In this document: positions 28,840 to 41,292 of the stretch, in pieces
Numbering within the stretch: position 1 is the stretch's first letter
Layout: each line of letters begins with the position of its first letter
Source: Exiguobacterium aurantiacum
Lineage (GTDB): Bacteria > Bacillota > Bacilli > Exiguobacteriales > Exiguobacteriaceae
Reading direction: 5' to 3'
NCBI RefSeq assembly: GCF_001766415.1
Contig: NZ_MKXO01000012.1
Location: forward strand, 1-44,003
DNA length: 44,003 nt
Made by a program: the position numbers and the translations under genes
Notes under the pieces: model-generated
The model's database searches: none
Seen by the model: only the letters and a program-made list of their open reading frames with translations
What the model was told of the DNA's origin: nothing

Positions 28840-29664
28840 TCACTTTAAGAACTGTTCGACGTTACCGCGTGAAATTGTGACGAGTCCTTCATCTGCATCA
28901 ACGTTCGTCAACTTCATCAAGCTGACGTACTCACTCACCATTTTCTTCTCGGCACCTTCGGCTTCCATCAAGACACCGACACCAGCTAGGTTTGCCTCGA
29001 ACTCATTCAACAGGCTCATCATCCCACGGATCGTCCCGCCTGCTTTCATAAAGTCATCGATGAGCAAGACGTTTGCGCCTCGTGGCAAGCTTCGACGTGC
29101 GAGTGCCATCGTACGGATCGCTTTTGACGAGCCGGAAACGTAATTGATACTGACGGTCGACCCTTCCGTGACACGGCTGTCGGACCGGACGATGACGAAC
29201 GGAACACCTAATTGCTCAGCGACCGCGTAGGCGAGCGGGATCCCTTTTGTCGCAATCGTCATGACGACGTCGACTTTACGGTCCGCAAACACCGAGGCGA
29301 AGATTTGTCCCATCGGTTTCACTTGACGCGGATTACCAAGCACGTCGGTTAAGTATAAATAGCCTCCCGGAAGCAGACGCTCCGGTTTCGACAGTTGATC
29401 GCACAAGCCATCGATCATCGATAGCGACTTGTCTTTGCTCCACCCTGGAATGAACATGACTCCCCCGGCCGCACCTGGGACGGTAATCAATTTTCCGGTA
29501 CCGTCGTGGGCGAGCATTTCACTGACGATGACTAAATCTTCACTGATCGATGATTTAGCAGACTGATAGCGGCTCGAAAACATCGATAACGAGACGAGCT
29601 GATGTGGATGGTCAAGCATATAACGGGTCATATCGACGAGACGACCACTTCTACGAATTTTCAT
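28840..29664 (-). CDS. purR: Pur operon repressor PurR
   Basis: Represses purine synthesis genes and responds to PRPP. The 274-residue protein has an N-terminal winged-helix domain (about 1-75, MKIRRSGRLVDMTRYMLDHP) joined to a phosphoribosyltransferase-like effector domain with the PRPP motif LLIDDFMKAGGT (about 200). This is the Firmicute PurR family, unrelated to E. coli PurR. It follows ispE with a 73-bp gap containing its own promoter. That promoter overlaps a GACGAATG/CATTCGTC dyad that may mediate autorepression. The prs gene for its effector PRPP is encoded two genes downstream. Confidence 0.95.
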   Translation of the reverse strand: MKIRRSGRLVDMTRYMLDHPHQLVSLSMFSSRYQSAKSSISEDLVIVSEMLAHDGTGKLITVPGAAGGVMFIPGWSKDKSLSMIDGLCDQLSKPERLLPGGYLYLTDVLGNPRQVKPMGQIFASVFADRKVDVVMTIATKGIPLAYAVAEQLGVPFVIVRSDSRVTEGSTVSINYVSGSSKAIRTMALARRSLPRGANVLLIDDFMKAGGTIRGMMSLLNEFEANLAGVGVLMEAEGAEKKMVSEYVSLMKLTNVDADEGLVTISRGNVEQFLK

Positions 29665-29693
29665 ACGGATTCCCCTTCACTTTGTCAATAATA

Positions 29694-29741
29694 GACGAAT
29701 GTTCTAAACAGAATATATCACTTTCATTCGTCTTTGTTCAA
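29694..29741 (-). promoter_or_regulatory. purR promoter with PurBox-like dyad
   Basis: On the minus strand: -35 TTGAAC (29736-29741), 18-bp spacer, -10 TATATT (29712-29717). The inverted repeat GACGAATG (29694-29701)/CATTCGTC (29725-29732) flanks the -10. Each arm holds the CGAA core of the known PurBox, but not its full CCGAAC, so PurR binding here is only plausible. Confidence 0.55.
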
Positions 29742-30601
29742 TGTTTTTTGCCGAGAATCCGAACGACGAACACTTCCGGACAAAATCCTTTCAGTCCGTT
29801 ATAGACGCGGTGCGCTTTTTGCTCGTGCTCGATGAGCGCGAATACGGTCGGGCCGCTGCCGCTCATCAACACGCCATCAGCACCACAATGCAGCATCGTC
29901 TCTTTGATTTGACGGACTTCGGGATGCAGTTCAAGCGTGACGCCTTCAAGCGCGTTGCCGAGGTTCGCACAAATTCCGTCAAAGTCCCGTTCACGAATCG
30001 CTTTAACCATCGCCGCAGTGTCTGGATGGATGATTTTCTCCATCTGAACGGCTCGATACACGTCAGCCGTTGATACACCGAGCTTCGGCTTCGCCAATAC
30101 GACATAGCACGGCGGCGGTGACGGAATCGTCTCTAATATCTCACCGCGACCCCGGGCGATCGCGGTTCCACCCATCACACAAAACGAGACGTCTGAACCG
30201 ACCGCGGCTCCAAGCTCTGCTAACTCCTCGAGCGTTAAACCGAGCTCGAACAGTTCGTTCATTCCCCGAAGCGTCGCCGCTGCATCACTCGATCCTCCGG
30301 CGAGCCCTGCTGCGACCGGGATTTGTTTATCGAGGACGATTTCGACTCCTTCTGTGATGTCGAACCGCTTCCGCAATAAATCGGCCGCGCGATAAGCCAA
30401 GTTCCGATGATCGCTCGGGACATAGGCGTGCTCAGACTGGATTCGAATCTCATCCGTATCGAGTACGGTCAATTCGAGCCGGTCGGACAAGTCCACTGTC
30501 GTCATCACCATTTCTACTTCATGATAGCCGTCCGTCCGCTTCCCGAGGACGTCTAGTGTCAAATTGATTTTTGCCGGCGCTTTCACACTGATCGTACGCA
30601 T
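29738..30601 (-). CDS. ispE: 4-diphosphocytidyl-2-C-methyl-D-erythritol kinase
   Basis: GHMP kinase of the MEP isoprenoid pathway, phosphorylating the 2-hydroxyl of CDP-methylerythritol. The 287-residue protein starts [18 protein letters not shown] (substrate loop) and carries the ATP-binding [15 protein letters not shown] and the C-terminal [15 protein letters not shown] 30601 has AAGGGTG at 6 nt and matches the family start; the open frame continues to 30679 through non-coding-like sequence. A TACAAT hexamer about 45 bp upstream may be a -10, but no -35 fits. In Bacillus the spore-protein gene sspF lies between veg and ispE; here the 100-bp gap holds no gene. Confidence 0.95.
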   Translation of the reverse strand: MRTISVKAPAKINLTLDVLGKRTDGYHEVEMVMTTVDLSDRLELTVLDTDEIRIQSEHAYVPSDHRNLAYRAADLLRKRFDITEGVEIVLDKQIPVAAGLAGGSSDAAATLRGMNELFELGLTLEELAELGAAVGSDVSFCVMGGTAIARGRGEILETIPSPPPCYVVLAKPKLGVSTADVYRAVQMEKIIHPDTAAMVKAIRERDFDGICANLGNALEGVTLELHPEVRQIKETMLHCGADGVLMSGSGPTVFALIEHEQKAHRVYNGLKGFCPEVFVVRILGKKH

Positions 30602-30702
30602 ATCGTTCACCCTTCCCAATGTATCTCCTGTTCGCCATTGTACCGTAAACGGACGCACAAAAAAAGAAGCAGCTGCCAATGCATCCGCCCCTCATTTATC
30701 GA

Positions 30703-30939
30703 TCAATTACTGAATTCAATTTTAACTGTATCCGTTAGGACATCAGCGTAGCTATAAGAGACACGTTCCACGTTGTGATGCTCTTCATCCAACTTGACAA
30801 CGAACACCGCGGGATACGTCTCAACGAGCGTTCCAAACCGAGTAACGACTTTCTTACGACCGCCGTTTGCTTTCAACGTCAATCGTTCTCCAACATGTGA
30901 TTCGAGTTTTTGTCTGATTTCTTGCAACGTCTTTGGCAT
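30703..30939 (-). CDS. veg: Veg family protein
   Basis: A 78-residue protein of the Veg family (MPKTLQEIRQKLESHVG..., with RLTLKANGGRKK and VERVSYSYADVLT). In B. subtilis Veg is very abundant and stimulates biofilm matrix gene expression by antagonising SinR; the molecular role elsewhere is unclear. ATG 30939 follows GTGAGGTG by 6 nt; the GTG at 30948 is within that ribosome-binding site. It is driven by one of the strongest-looking promoters in the window. Confidence 0.93.
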   Translation of the reverse strand: MPKTLQEIRQKLESHVGERLTLKANGGRKKVVTRFGTLVETYPAVFVVKLDEEHHNVERVSYSYADVLTDTVKIEFSN

Positions 30940-30960
30940 ACGCTTCACCTCACTGTTACA

Positions 30961-32450
<1,490 letters not shown>

Positions 32451-32458
<8 letters not shown>

Positions 32459-33758
32459 TGTCAGTTCCTTCTTTCTCTTCTTGCTTCGGGATCACCCAAA
32501 TCGTCAGTGGCTTACGACCAAACGTGACCGCTTCCTCTTTCGTATCCATCATGATATCGATAATATTGCCTTTAATCGCACTGCCTGTATCGAGAGCGAT
32601 CGCCATGCCAAACCCTTCGATATAGACGCGGGTTCCGAGCGGGATGACGGCCGGGTCGACCGCAATGATCCGCATTCCTTCATAAAGGATCGTATCCGTC
32701 ACGTCATAGCCGCTGCGCGTCAGTACTCTGCCGTCATACGTCACGGTGTCTTCTGCATTGTTCGTATAGGCGGTGGCCTCGACGAGGAGCTGTTTGGCTG
32801 ATGTGAAGTCGAGGACATCGTCGGCCCGAGGCGTTTCCTCGATTTTGATTTCCGCTTCCTCGCGGAATGGACTTGTCGAGTCAACGGGCTCAGCCGGCGC
32901 TTCGGCTGCTTCAAACTCGGCTTCGCGCTCGGTTGCGACTTTCGTACCGACCTTAATGATTTGCGGTCGGACTGTCTGCACCATTTCGACGTCTGTCTCG
33001 GTCCGATTTGTAATTGTACCATTTTCAACTGTCAGTGCATACCGCGTCCGCTCTAGACCAGGGACGCCGACTTGTGACACTTCGGTCGTTCCGGCTGCAA
33101 GTGTCGCATCCTCTTCTTCAATGATCTCGAACGGGATTAAGCGGTTCTCATATTGAACGACGTCTCGGCTTATGTTGACGGTGATCGTCATCCCATCACG
33201 CACTTCGGCCGTGAGCGCCGGAACGACCGTATCTTTATCTGAAATCTCAATTCGGGCTTCTCGTAACGCCTCTTCCACGGTCGATGCCATCGTATAAACT
33301 TTTGTCGCATCATCGCCTATGATCAAATCAAGCGCCACGACCGGCTGATAGCGAATCGTCATGCCTGACGTGATCGGTGTTCTGACCGACGGATAGACAT
33401 CATCACCTTCTCGCACGCTCACACCGTATCGGAGCAGGACATCACCAACGGTCCGCTCACGGGTATCGATCGTCTCCATTTGACCGTAACCGATCTGGAG
33501 CGACACCGTTTGGGCCCGTTCGATATGAATGACACGCTCCGGCGGGATGTCCGCACTGAGCGCCGGCGTCACATAGTCAGCCTCATCGATCGTGATCCCG
33601 GCCTCGGCGAGCACTTCGATGACCGAATCAGCCTGTGTATCGTGCTCAATCTTGACACCGTTATCGATAATCGTAATCTTCTCCGGCTGCATCATCATGT
33701 AGGCGAAGACGGCAACGACAATGACGCCTGCACTTAACACGAAACGTCTAATCATCAT
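32451..33758 (-). CDS. yabE: YabE-like surface protein with DUF348, G5 and 3D domains
   Basis: A 435-residue exported protein related to B. subtilis YabE and actinobacterial Rpf-type wall-remodelling proteins. A signal anchor lies at about 5-22. Three DUF348 repeats (about 30-230, each with a TVGDVL- or TVEEAL-like turn) precede a G5 domain (about 205-280) and an acidic Pro/Ala linker. A C-terminal 3D (double-psi barrel) domain carries VDPAVIPLGTRVYIEG and DTGSAIKG, containing its conserved aspartates. The 3D domain suggests lytic transglycosylase-type peptidoglycan cleavage. The start overlaps the tatD stop by 4 nt. Confidence 0.9.
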
Positions 33759-34522
33759 GGAAGTCGGAACAGCCGTTTCGCATTGGCGGTCGTAGCCTCG
33801 GCGAGTGCTTCGTAAGGCATGCCGCGGAGCGCTGCAATCTCTTCAGCGACGTAAGTGACGTATGCCGGTTCATTTCGTTTACCGCGGAACGGTGTCGGCG
33901 TCAAATAGGGGCAATCCGTCTCGACAAGAAGACGGTCGAGCGGTACCTGCTGCGCCACTTTCTTCGGCACTTTGGCGTTTTTGAACGTCACCGGTCCGCC
34001 GAGCGAGATATAAAAATTCAACTTCAAACAGCGCTCGAGCAGTTCAACAGACATGCTGTAACTATGAAACACGCCGCCGACAACTTCCGCGTGCTCTTCT
34101 TCTAGCAGATCGAGCACGTCCGCGGTCGCTTCGCGGTTGTGGATGACGATCGGCATGTGCGTCCGCTTCGCGATTGCGATTTGCTGACGGAATACACGCT
34201 GCTGTACATCTTTCGGTGACTTGTCCCAATGATAATCAAGGCCGATTTCCCCGAGTGCCATCACTTTAGGATGTGCCATAAGCGCTTCAATTCGGGCGAG
34301 TTCAGCTTCGCTGCAGTCAATCGCGTCGACCGGATGCCAGCCGACGATGGCGTAGACGTCCTCATACGCCTCAGCCAACTCAATGGCACGGTCAATCGTA
34401 GGTGTATCGAATCCGACGACGAGCATCGGCGAGACGCCGGCAGTGCGAGCACGCTCGATTGTCGCCTCGACATCTTCATTGAACTGCTCAGCGTTAATAT
34501 GGGTGTGCGTATCAATCAACAT
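33755..34522 (-). CDS. yabD: TatD family metal-dependent DNase (YabD)
   Basis: A 255-residue amidohydrolase-fold nuclease. The metal ligands are visible as His6 and His8 in DTHTHI, the glutamate in LGEIGLDYHW, the histidines in VIHNREA and VFHSYS, and the aspartate in ETDCPYL. TatD proteins are 3'-5' exonucleases or deoxyribonucleases linked to DNA repair and fragmentation. The gene sits between metG and yabE as in Bacillus. A GGAGG ribosome-binding site precedes ATG 34522. No promoter is evident after the metG terminator, so it depends on read-through. Confidence 0.94.
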   Translation of the reverse strand: MLIDTHTHINAEQFNEDVEATIERARTAGVSPMLVVGFDTPTIDRAIELAEAYEDVYAIVGWHPVDAIDCSEAELARIEALMAHPKVMALGEIGLDYHWDKSPKDVQQRVFRQQIAIAKRTHMPIVIHNREATADVLDLLEEEHAEVVGGVFHSYSMSVELLERCLKLNFYISLGGPVTFKNAKVPKKVAQQVPLDRLLVETDCPYLTPTPFRGKRNEPAYVTYVAEEIAALRGMPYEALAEATTANAKRLFRLP

Positions 34523-34542
34523 GATGCATCCTCCTTATTTAG

Positions 34543-34571
34543 ACAAAGAGAGGGAGACCGAAGTCTCCCTC
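34543..34571 (-). terminator. metG terminator (weak T-run)
   Basis: A 9-bp perfect stem GAGGGAGAC/GTCTCCCTC (34550-34558 with 34563-34571) with a stable TTCG loop, followed by TCTTTGT on the minus strand. The broken T-run suggests partial termination, allowing read-through into tatD and yabE. Confidence 0.75.
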
Positions 34572-34575
34572 AAAA

Positions 34576-36627
<2,052 letters not shown>

Positions 36628-36755
36628 CTAGTTCATAAAATATGTTCCAAAAAAACCCTTTCTTTGTTTCAGGTGCAAACTTTCGGGGAATTTTATGGAT
36701 ATATGATTCCCTTATCGTCATTTTTCGAAAAATGCGCATTTCCAATAGTAAGCAG

Positions 36756-36784
36756 TTGACTGCAATTGGAAAGTTTAGTATGCT
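36756..36784 (+). promoter_or_regulatory. abrB promoter
   Basis: On the plus strand: -35 TTGACT (36756-36761), 17-bp spacer, -10 TATGCT (36779-36784). Transcription would start near 36791, leaving a leader of about 75 nt. The -35 is flanked by the inverted repeat TTTCCAAT (36739-36746)/ATTGGAAA (36765-36772). Spo0A-box-like sequences follow at 36802-36818. Confidence 0.8.
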
Positions 36785-36801
36785 TTTTGCTGAAGCCACA
36801 T

Positions 36802-36818
36802 TGTCGAATTTTGACGAT
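36802..36818 (+). promoter_or_regulatory. Tandem Spo0A-box-like sites downstream of the abrB promoter
   Basis: TGTCGAA (36802-36808) is followed after three bases by TGACGAT (36812-36818), about +11 to +28 from the predicted abrB start. The tandem 0A boxes of the B. subtilis abrB promoter, as recalled, read TGTCGAA then TGACGAA with the same spacing and lie at the same place. Three more perfect TGTCGAA copies are on the minus strand at 36552-36558, 36582-36588 and 36836-36842. Binding by Spo0A is inferred from the motif only. Confidence 0.6.
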
Positions 36819-36864
36819 TCATGTCACCATGAGATTTCGACATCATTGGAGGAGGAAACACAAA

Positions 36865-37158
36865 ATGAAATCTACAGGTATCGTACGGAAAGTTGACGAG
36901 CTCGGCCGCGTCGTTATTCCAATTGAATTGCGCCGGACACTCGGTATCGCTGAAAAAGACGCACTCGAAATTTACGTCGACAACGAACAAATCATCTTAA
37001 AAAAATACAAACCGAACATGACATGCCAAGTGACAGGCGAAGTATCTGACGACAACTTCAAGTTGGCTGACGGAAAACTCATCCTTTCACCTGAAGGCGC
37101 ACAGCGCGTTCTCGTCGAGTTGAAAAACATGCTCGAGAACTACTACAGCGAAGAGTAA
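36865..37158 (+). CDS. abrB: Transition-state regulator AbrB
   Basis: A 97-residue transition-state regulator. The N-terminal swapped-hairpin DNA-binding domain (MKSTGIVRKVDELGRVVIP, about 1-50) is nearly identical to B. subtilis AbrB. The C-terminal multimerisation domain (about 55-97) is more divergent. AbrB represses post-exponential genes during growth. ATG 36865 follows GGAGGA by 8 nt; the open frame extends upstream to 36766 through the promoter and is not coding. It is the only plus-strand gene in the window, divergent from metG and convergent with rsmI, with a terminator shared at the 3' ends. Confidence 0.96.
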   Translation: MKSTGIVRKVDELGRVVIPIELRRTLGIAEKDALEIYVDNEQIILKKYKPNMTCQVTGEVSDDNFKLADGKLILSPEGAQRVLVELKNMLENYYSEE

Positions 37159-37186
37159 GCAAGGGAATCCTTGCTTACTCTTTTTT
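37152..37186 (+). terminator. abrB terminator overlapping both convergent stop codons
   Basis: A 13-bp perfect stem AGAGTAAGCAAGG/CCTTGCTTACTCT (37152-37164 with 37169-37181) with a 4-nt loop and a T-run to 37186 on the plus strand. The TAA of abrB (37156-37158) lies in one arm and the TAA of rsmI (37175-37177) in the other. The minus-strand side has no T-run. Confidence 0.92.
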
Positions 37187-38044
37187 GTCGACTTGATGAT
37201 ACGCATCGTAGACTTCGCTTCGTGCCAAGCCACGCTCTTTCGCGACTTGCTTAATGGCCGCGTTCGGTTTGAGTCCGTCTTCGATGTACCGGTCGACATG
37301 CTCTAAAGGCGACAGCGCTTCCCACCAGTCGCTCGTCGGTGCCGACTCTGTAGAGCCGCTCACCATGACGACGAATTCGCCACGCACCTCGCCCTCGCAC
37401 CATGCGAGCGCCTCTTCAACCGTGCCTCTTAAAAACTCTTCGAACGTTTTCGTCAACTCTCGACCGAGCACGATTTCGCGATTACCGAGTACGTCCTTCA
37501 CCCCGGTCAACATCTCTTTCAACCGATGCGGTGCCTCATAAAAGATGAGTGTACCCGGTTCATATTGAAGGGAAGCCAACACTTCGGTCCGCTCTTTCTT
37601 TTTACGAGGTAAAAACCCGTAGTATAAGAACCGTTCTGTCGCGAGGCCAGATGCGACGAGTGCCGTGAGTGCCGCGTTCGCACCCGGCAAGACGACGACT
37701 GGCAGCTTCGCCTCGATCGCGAGTCGGACGAGGTCACTCCCCGGATCTGAAATACCAGGCATGCCCGCATCCGATACGACGGCGACGGACTTACCGTTTT
37801 GAATGTCTTCAATTAAACGTGGTCCGCTAACTTGCTTATTGTGCTCATGATAGCTGACCAATTTCGTCTCGATCTCGAAATGACGACATAGTTTCATCGT
37901 TTGCCGTGTGTCTTCGGCCGCAATCAAGTCGACTTCACGCATGATGCGGACGGCCCGGTACGTCATGTCCTCTAAGTTGCCGATCGGTGTCGGTACGACA
38001 TAAAGCGTCGGCCCCTCAGTTTGATAACTTTTCTGTGAATTCAT
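37175..38044 (-). CDS. rsmI: 16S rRNA (cytidine-1402-2'-O)-methyltransferase RsmI
   Basis: Methylates the ribose of C1402 in the 16S decoding centre. The 289-residue tetrapyrrole-methylase-fold protein has the signature [14 protein letters not shown] near the N-terminus, then [20 protein letters not shown] and FYEAPHR. ATG 38044 has GGAGGGG at 7 nt, which makes it overlap the yazA end by 29 nt. Order and overlap suggest co-translation with yazA and trmN6. The C-terminal part ([10 protein letters not shown]) is the usual RsmI helical tail. Confidence 0.95.
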   Translation of the reverse strand: MNSQKSYQTEGPTLYVVPTPIGNLEDMTYRAVRIMREVDLIAAEDTRQTMKLCRHFEIETKLVSYHEHNKQVSGPRLIEDIQNGKSVAVVSDAGMPGISDPGSDLVRLAIEAKLPVVVLPGANAALTALVASGLATERFLYYGFLPRKKKERTEVLASLQYEPGTLIFYEAPHRLKEMLTGVKDVLGNREIVLGRELTKTFEEFLRGTVEEALAWCEGEVRGEFVVMVSGSTESAPTSDWWEALSPLEHVDRYIEDGLKPNAAIKQVAKERGLARSEVYDAYHQVDKKE

Positions 38045-38294
38045 TGGTCGTCCCCTCCATCAGCTGCTGTTTTTGAGCGCGGGTCAATTGTTTGATCGAC
38101 CATTCATACCGCATCGCTTCCTGTTTCGTCTCGAACGACTTGACGTATCGAAGACTGACCGGGAGACGCGCCCTCGTATATTTCGCACCTTTACCGGCGT
38201 TGTGCACAGTGACCCGTTTTTCGATATCGGTCGTGTAACCGGTGTAGTAGGTTTGGTCACTGCATTCGAGAATATACGCATAATAGTTACGCAT
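38016..38294 (-). CDS. yazA: GIY-YIG nuclease superfamily protein YazA
   Basis: A 92-residue stand-alone GIY-YIG domain: [20 protein letters not shown] supplies the two tyrosine motifs (YAYIL...YYTGYT), followed by [15 protein letters not shown] and [10 protein letters not shown]. This is the UPF0213/YhbQ-YazA group, structure-specific nucleases of uncertain biological role. The start codon at 38294 overlaps the trmN6 end by 8 nt and has no strong ribosome-binding site, as expected for coupled translation. The longer open frame to 38381 lies wholly inside trmN6 and is ignored. Confidence 0.9.
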   Translation of the reverse strand: MRNYYAYILECSDQTYYTGYTTDIEKRVTVHNAGKGAKYTRARLPVSLRYVKSFETKQEAMRYEWSIKQLTRAQKQQLMEGTTNEFTEKLSN

Positions 38295-39021
38295 CGAGGA
38301 TGTCTCGCATCGTTTTCGTATACGTATCATCTTCCTCATAAACGATAAACGGAGGTAAGATCGTGAGTCCTGGTTTTCCATCTTTAGACCCCTCTATAAG
38401 TAATGTGTTCGCATCTCGTCCTGCCTTCGGGTAGACGAGCTGCATCCGCTTCGGCTCAATGCGGTATGCCCGCATGAGCGTGACGATATCGAGCAGCCGT
38501 TCGGGCCGATGGACGAACGCGACTTTCCCGCCTGGCTTCACAAGCTGACTTGCCGAACGAATGCAATCTTCAAGCGTACAGAGTACTTCGTGACGAGCAA
38601 TCGTATGGTGCTCATTTTGATTGCGAAGCGACGTCTCATTGGCCAGGAAGTAAGGTGGATTACACGTCACAACATCATAACGGGCATGGCCGAGACTGGA
38701 GGCGGCCGTTTTCACATCTCCTTCGATGATGTGAAGCCGCTCTTCGAGACCGTTCACCTCAATGCTGCGATTCGCCATGTCGACGAGCCGGGGTTGAATC
38801 TCGACGCCCGTCACCGTCCCTTTCGTCCGATAAGATAAAAAGAGCGGGATTGCGCCGGTGCCAGCGCATAAATCAACCAACTTTCCTTGTTGAATCGGTA
38901 CCCAAACGAATTCGGCGAGTAGCACCGCATCCAATGAGAATGAAAAGACATCATCACTTTGGATGATTTTACCGGGGCGTCCAAGCAAATCGTCAAGGCG
39001 CTCCCCTTGTTTTACAGTCAC
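38287..39021 (-). CDS. trmN6: tRNA1(Val) adenine-37 N6-methyltransferase family protein (YabB)
   Basis: A 244-residue SAM-dependent N6-adenine methyltransferase with the SAM loop [11 protein letters not shown] (50-60) and the catalytic NPPY (121-124). It belongs to the YfiC/TrmN6-YabB group. E. coli TrmN6 methylates A37 of tRNA1(Val), and the target in Firmicutes is inferred by homology. It follows yabA by 65 bp, in a gap holding an imperfect hairpin that is not a convincing terminator. Confidence 0.87.
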   Translation of the reverse strand: MTVKQGERLDDLLGRPGKIIQSDDVFSFSLDAVLLAEFVWVPIQQGKLVDLCAGTGAIPLFLSYRTKGTVTGVEIQPRLVDMANRSIEVNGLEERLHIIEGDVKTAASSLGHARYDVVTCNPPYFLANETSLRNQNEHHTIARHEVLCTLEDCIRSASQLVKPGGKVAFVHRPERLLDIVTLMRAYRIEPKRMQLVYPKAGRDANTLLIEGSKDGKPGLTILPPFIVYEEDDTYTKTMRDILDA

Positions 39022-39086
39022 GCTGTTTCCCTCCTATATAACAACAGAGGCGACGGACAGAGATTTCCTCCGTCTATCGCCCCCGA

Positions 39087-39422
39087 TTAATGCTTATTTA
39101 ACATCGACATACAGAAGAGGCAATCGCCATCTTTTCTGACTTGTCCGTAGTGCAAGTTGCAAATATGGAACCCTTCCTGATAGAGCGCCGCCAAGTTGTT
39201 CTGTCCTTTTCCGGACAAAGCGATTTGCGGATCGCCATCAGGGGTTTCGACTTCTGCAAGCTGCTCAACCTTTTCACGCAGGTGATGGTTCTCGAGATAC
39301 ATATGTTGGTTTTCTTCAAGCAAATAGGCGAGTTGTTCTTTGAGCACGCTTAAATGCTCCGTCAACACGTACATCTGTTGCTCGATGGCATCGACCCGCA
39401 TCATAACTTCTTTTTTATCCAT
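39087..39422 (-). CDS. yabA: Replication initiation control protein YabA
   Basis: Negative regulator of DnaA that links it to the DnaN clamp. The 111-residue protein has an N-terminal coiled coil (about 1-58) for tetramerisation. A C-terminal zinc-binding domain carries candidate ligands His86, Cys88, His91, Cys101 and Cys104 in FHICNLHYG and GDCLFC. ATG 39422 (MDKKE) matches the B. subtilis start; a GTG at 39431 is in frame but forms part of the purine-rich site. It lies next to ricT and holB, with replication genes clustered nearby. Confidence 0.94.
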   Translation of the reverse strand: MDKKEVMMRVDAIEQQMYVLTEHLSVLKEQLAYLLEENQHMYLENHHLREKVEQLAEVETPDGDPQIALSGKGQNNLAALYQEGFHICNLHYGQVRKDGDCLFCMSMLNKH

Positions 39423-39445
39423 TCTCTCCACTGCTCAGCACCCCA

Positions 39446-40276
39446 TCACTGTTTCAACGGTTTTCGTTTGACCGCACCGACTTCGACGAGTTCATCGATC
39501 GTATACGTCACAACACGAGTCCGGTCATTCAATTCGACTTGAATCAACTGATCCAAGATGTTGAGACCGACGACACGTCCGTCACCTTCTGGAATTTTGA
39601 TTCGCTTCCCGACGTCTGGCAAGTCTCGTTTCAATTCTTCATACGTATCGTTCTCATATTTGAGACAACACATGAGACGACCGCATACACCGGAGATCTT
39701 GTTAGGGTTCAAGGAAAGGTTTTGATCCTTGGCCATCTTGATGGACACCGGTTCGAACTCGCCTAAGAACGAGGAACAACACAGCACTCGACCACAAGGA
39801 CCGATTCCACTGAGTAGCTTCGCTTCATCCCGCACCCCGATTTGTCGGAGTTCGATCCGTGTCCGGAACACGCTCGCTAAGTCTTTAACAAGCTCGCGAA
39901 AATCAACGCGCCCCTCAGCCGTGAAATAAAAAATAACTTTATTACGATCAAATGTATACTCAACATCTACTAATTTCATCTCAAGTCGATGTTCGCGAAT
40001 TTTTTCTTCACAGACGGCGTGAGCGTCAACAGCTGCCAATCGGTTGTCTTGAACGATTTCGGCATCTTTTTGATCGGCGACACGAAGGATCGTTTTCAAC
40101 GGCAAGACGACTTCGTCTTCACCTAGTTGTTTACCAACTTGGACGATTTCACCGTATTCGATTCCTCGCACCGTCTCGACGATGACATGGTCTCCACGTT
40201 CAAGCGTTGCTTCGCCTGGTGAAAAGTAATAGATTTTTCCCGCTTCTTTAAAACGGACTCCAACTACTTCAAGCAC
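39446..40276 (-). CDS. ricT: PSP1-domain protein RicT (YaaT)
   Basis: A 276-residue PSP1-domain protein. Cysteines are clustered as CGRVLCC (Cys161, 166, 167) and CGRLMCC (Cys198, 203, 204). In B. subtilis RicT forms the Y-complex with RicA and RicF, holds iron-sulfur clusters, and helps RNase Y mature mRNAs; it was first found for effects on Spo0A phosphorylation. The start is GTG 40276, 7 bp after holB, with TAGGAGAG upstream. The match to B. subtilis YaaT covers the full length. Confidence 0.94.
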   Translation of the reverse strand: MLEVVGVRFKEAGKIYYFSPGEATLERGDHVIVETVRGIEYGEIVQVGKQLGEDEVVLPLKTILRVADQKDAEIVQDNRLAAVDAHAVCEEKIREHRLEMKLVDVEYTFDRNKVIFYFTAEGRVDFRELVKDLASVFRTRIELRQIGVRDEAKLLSGIGPCGRVLCCSSFLGEFEPVSIKMAKDQNLSLNPNKISGVCGRLMCCLKYENDTYEELKRDLPDVGKRIKIPEGDGRVVGLNILDQLIQVELNDRTRVVTYTIDELVEVGAVKRKPLKQ

Positions 40277-40282
40277 GCTCTC

Positions 40283-41292
40283 CTATCCCTTCTGCAAATC
40301 GAACGTTAACCGTTCGAACGTTAATTGAGGATTGACGTTTGCCTCGAGTCGTCGAATCGCTTCATGAACGAATTCGATGGCATGGACGATTTTGTGTACC
40401 GGACGATCATTCACGAAAGCCGTATATAACGACTGCTCTTTCGTGAACAGTTCCGGGACATAATCGGTTCGAACTTTGAAGTGGAGAGCTTCCTCCAACC
40501 AACTTTCGAACAGTTCGAGGCCGACTCGGAGTTCATTGCGCCCTTTGAAGTGACCGAGCCACTTCTCTTGGGCGAACAAAAGCAACTCTTGCGGCCGTTT
40601 TGTCAATACTTCAACTAATTGTACCACTAGCCCGTACGCCTGTACAAACCAGTCGTTGTGAAGTGCCTCGCGCGCATCGTCCCATTTCGGATAAACGGTC
40701 AGGGCAAGACGTGCCAAATCGTTCGTGCATTGCATCTCTTCTGCCAGTTTTTCAGCAAGGCGGACCCGGTCAATGGGGCGAAATACTAAGTGTTGAGCCC
40801 GTGAACGAATCGTCGGGAGAAGCAGTTGAGGTTGCGTCGTCACCAAAATGGCGAGTTTGCCGACACCGGGTTCCTCAAAAAACTTTAATAAACTGTTCGC
40901 TGCTTGCGTCGTCATCTTATGCGCTTGGTGGATCACATAGACTTGACGATCGCCCTCGGCTCCCCGTAATGACAGGTCGCTCAATAGCTGCTGGATTTGT
41001 TCTTTTTTGATACTGGCCCCGTCCGGTTCAACTTCCATGTAGTCGACGATATTGCCAGAATCCATCCGTTTGCAGTTTCGGCAAACGCCACAAGGTTCAG
41101 CCCCGCTAGGCATCTCACAAAAAAGTGCCTTGGCAAATAATTGGGCCGTTTCAATCAGATAAGGTTCATAGTCACCCGAAAAAATGTAGGCGTGCCCGAT
41201 TTTTTGAGCGGCAATCGAATTCTCAATCACTTTTGCTACGACTTTCTGTGATTCAGTCAACTCTTGGAATCGCATATGTGTGACCATTCCCA

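Noticed and set aside
30602-30702. Small gene (sspF-like spore protein) between veg and ispE
   Set aside because: No open frame of suitable length or SASP-like sequence is present; the gap holds only a weak hairpin and a TACAAT hexamer.
39022-39086. Terminator between yabA and trmN6
   Set aside because: The arms GGCGATAGACGGA and TCCGTCGCC pair only with a 4-base bulge, and the following sequence has no T-run.
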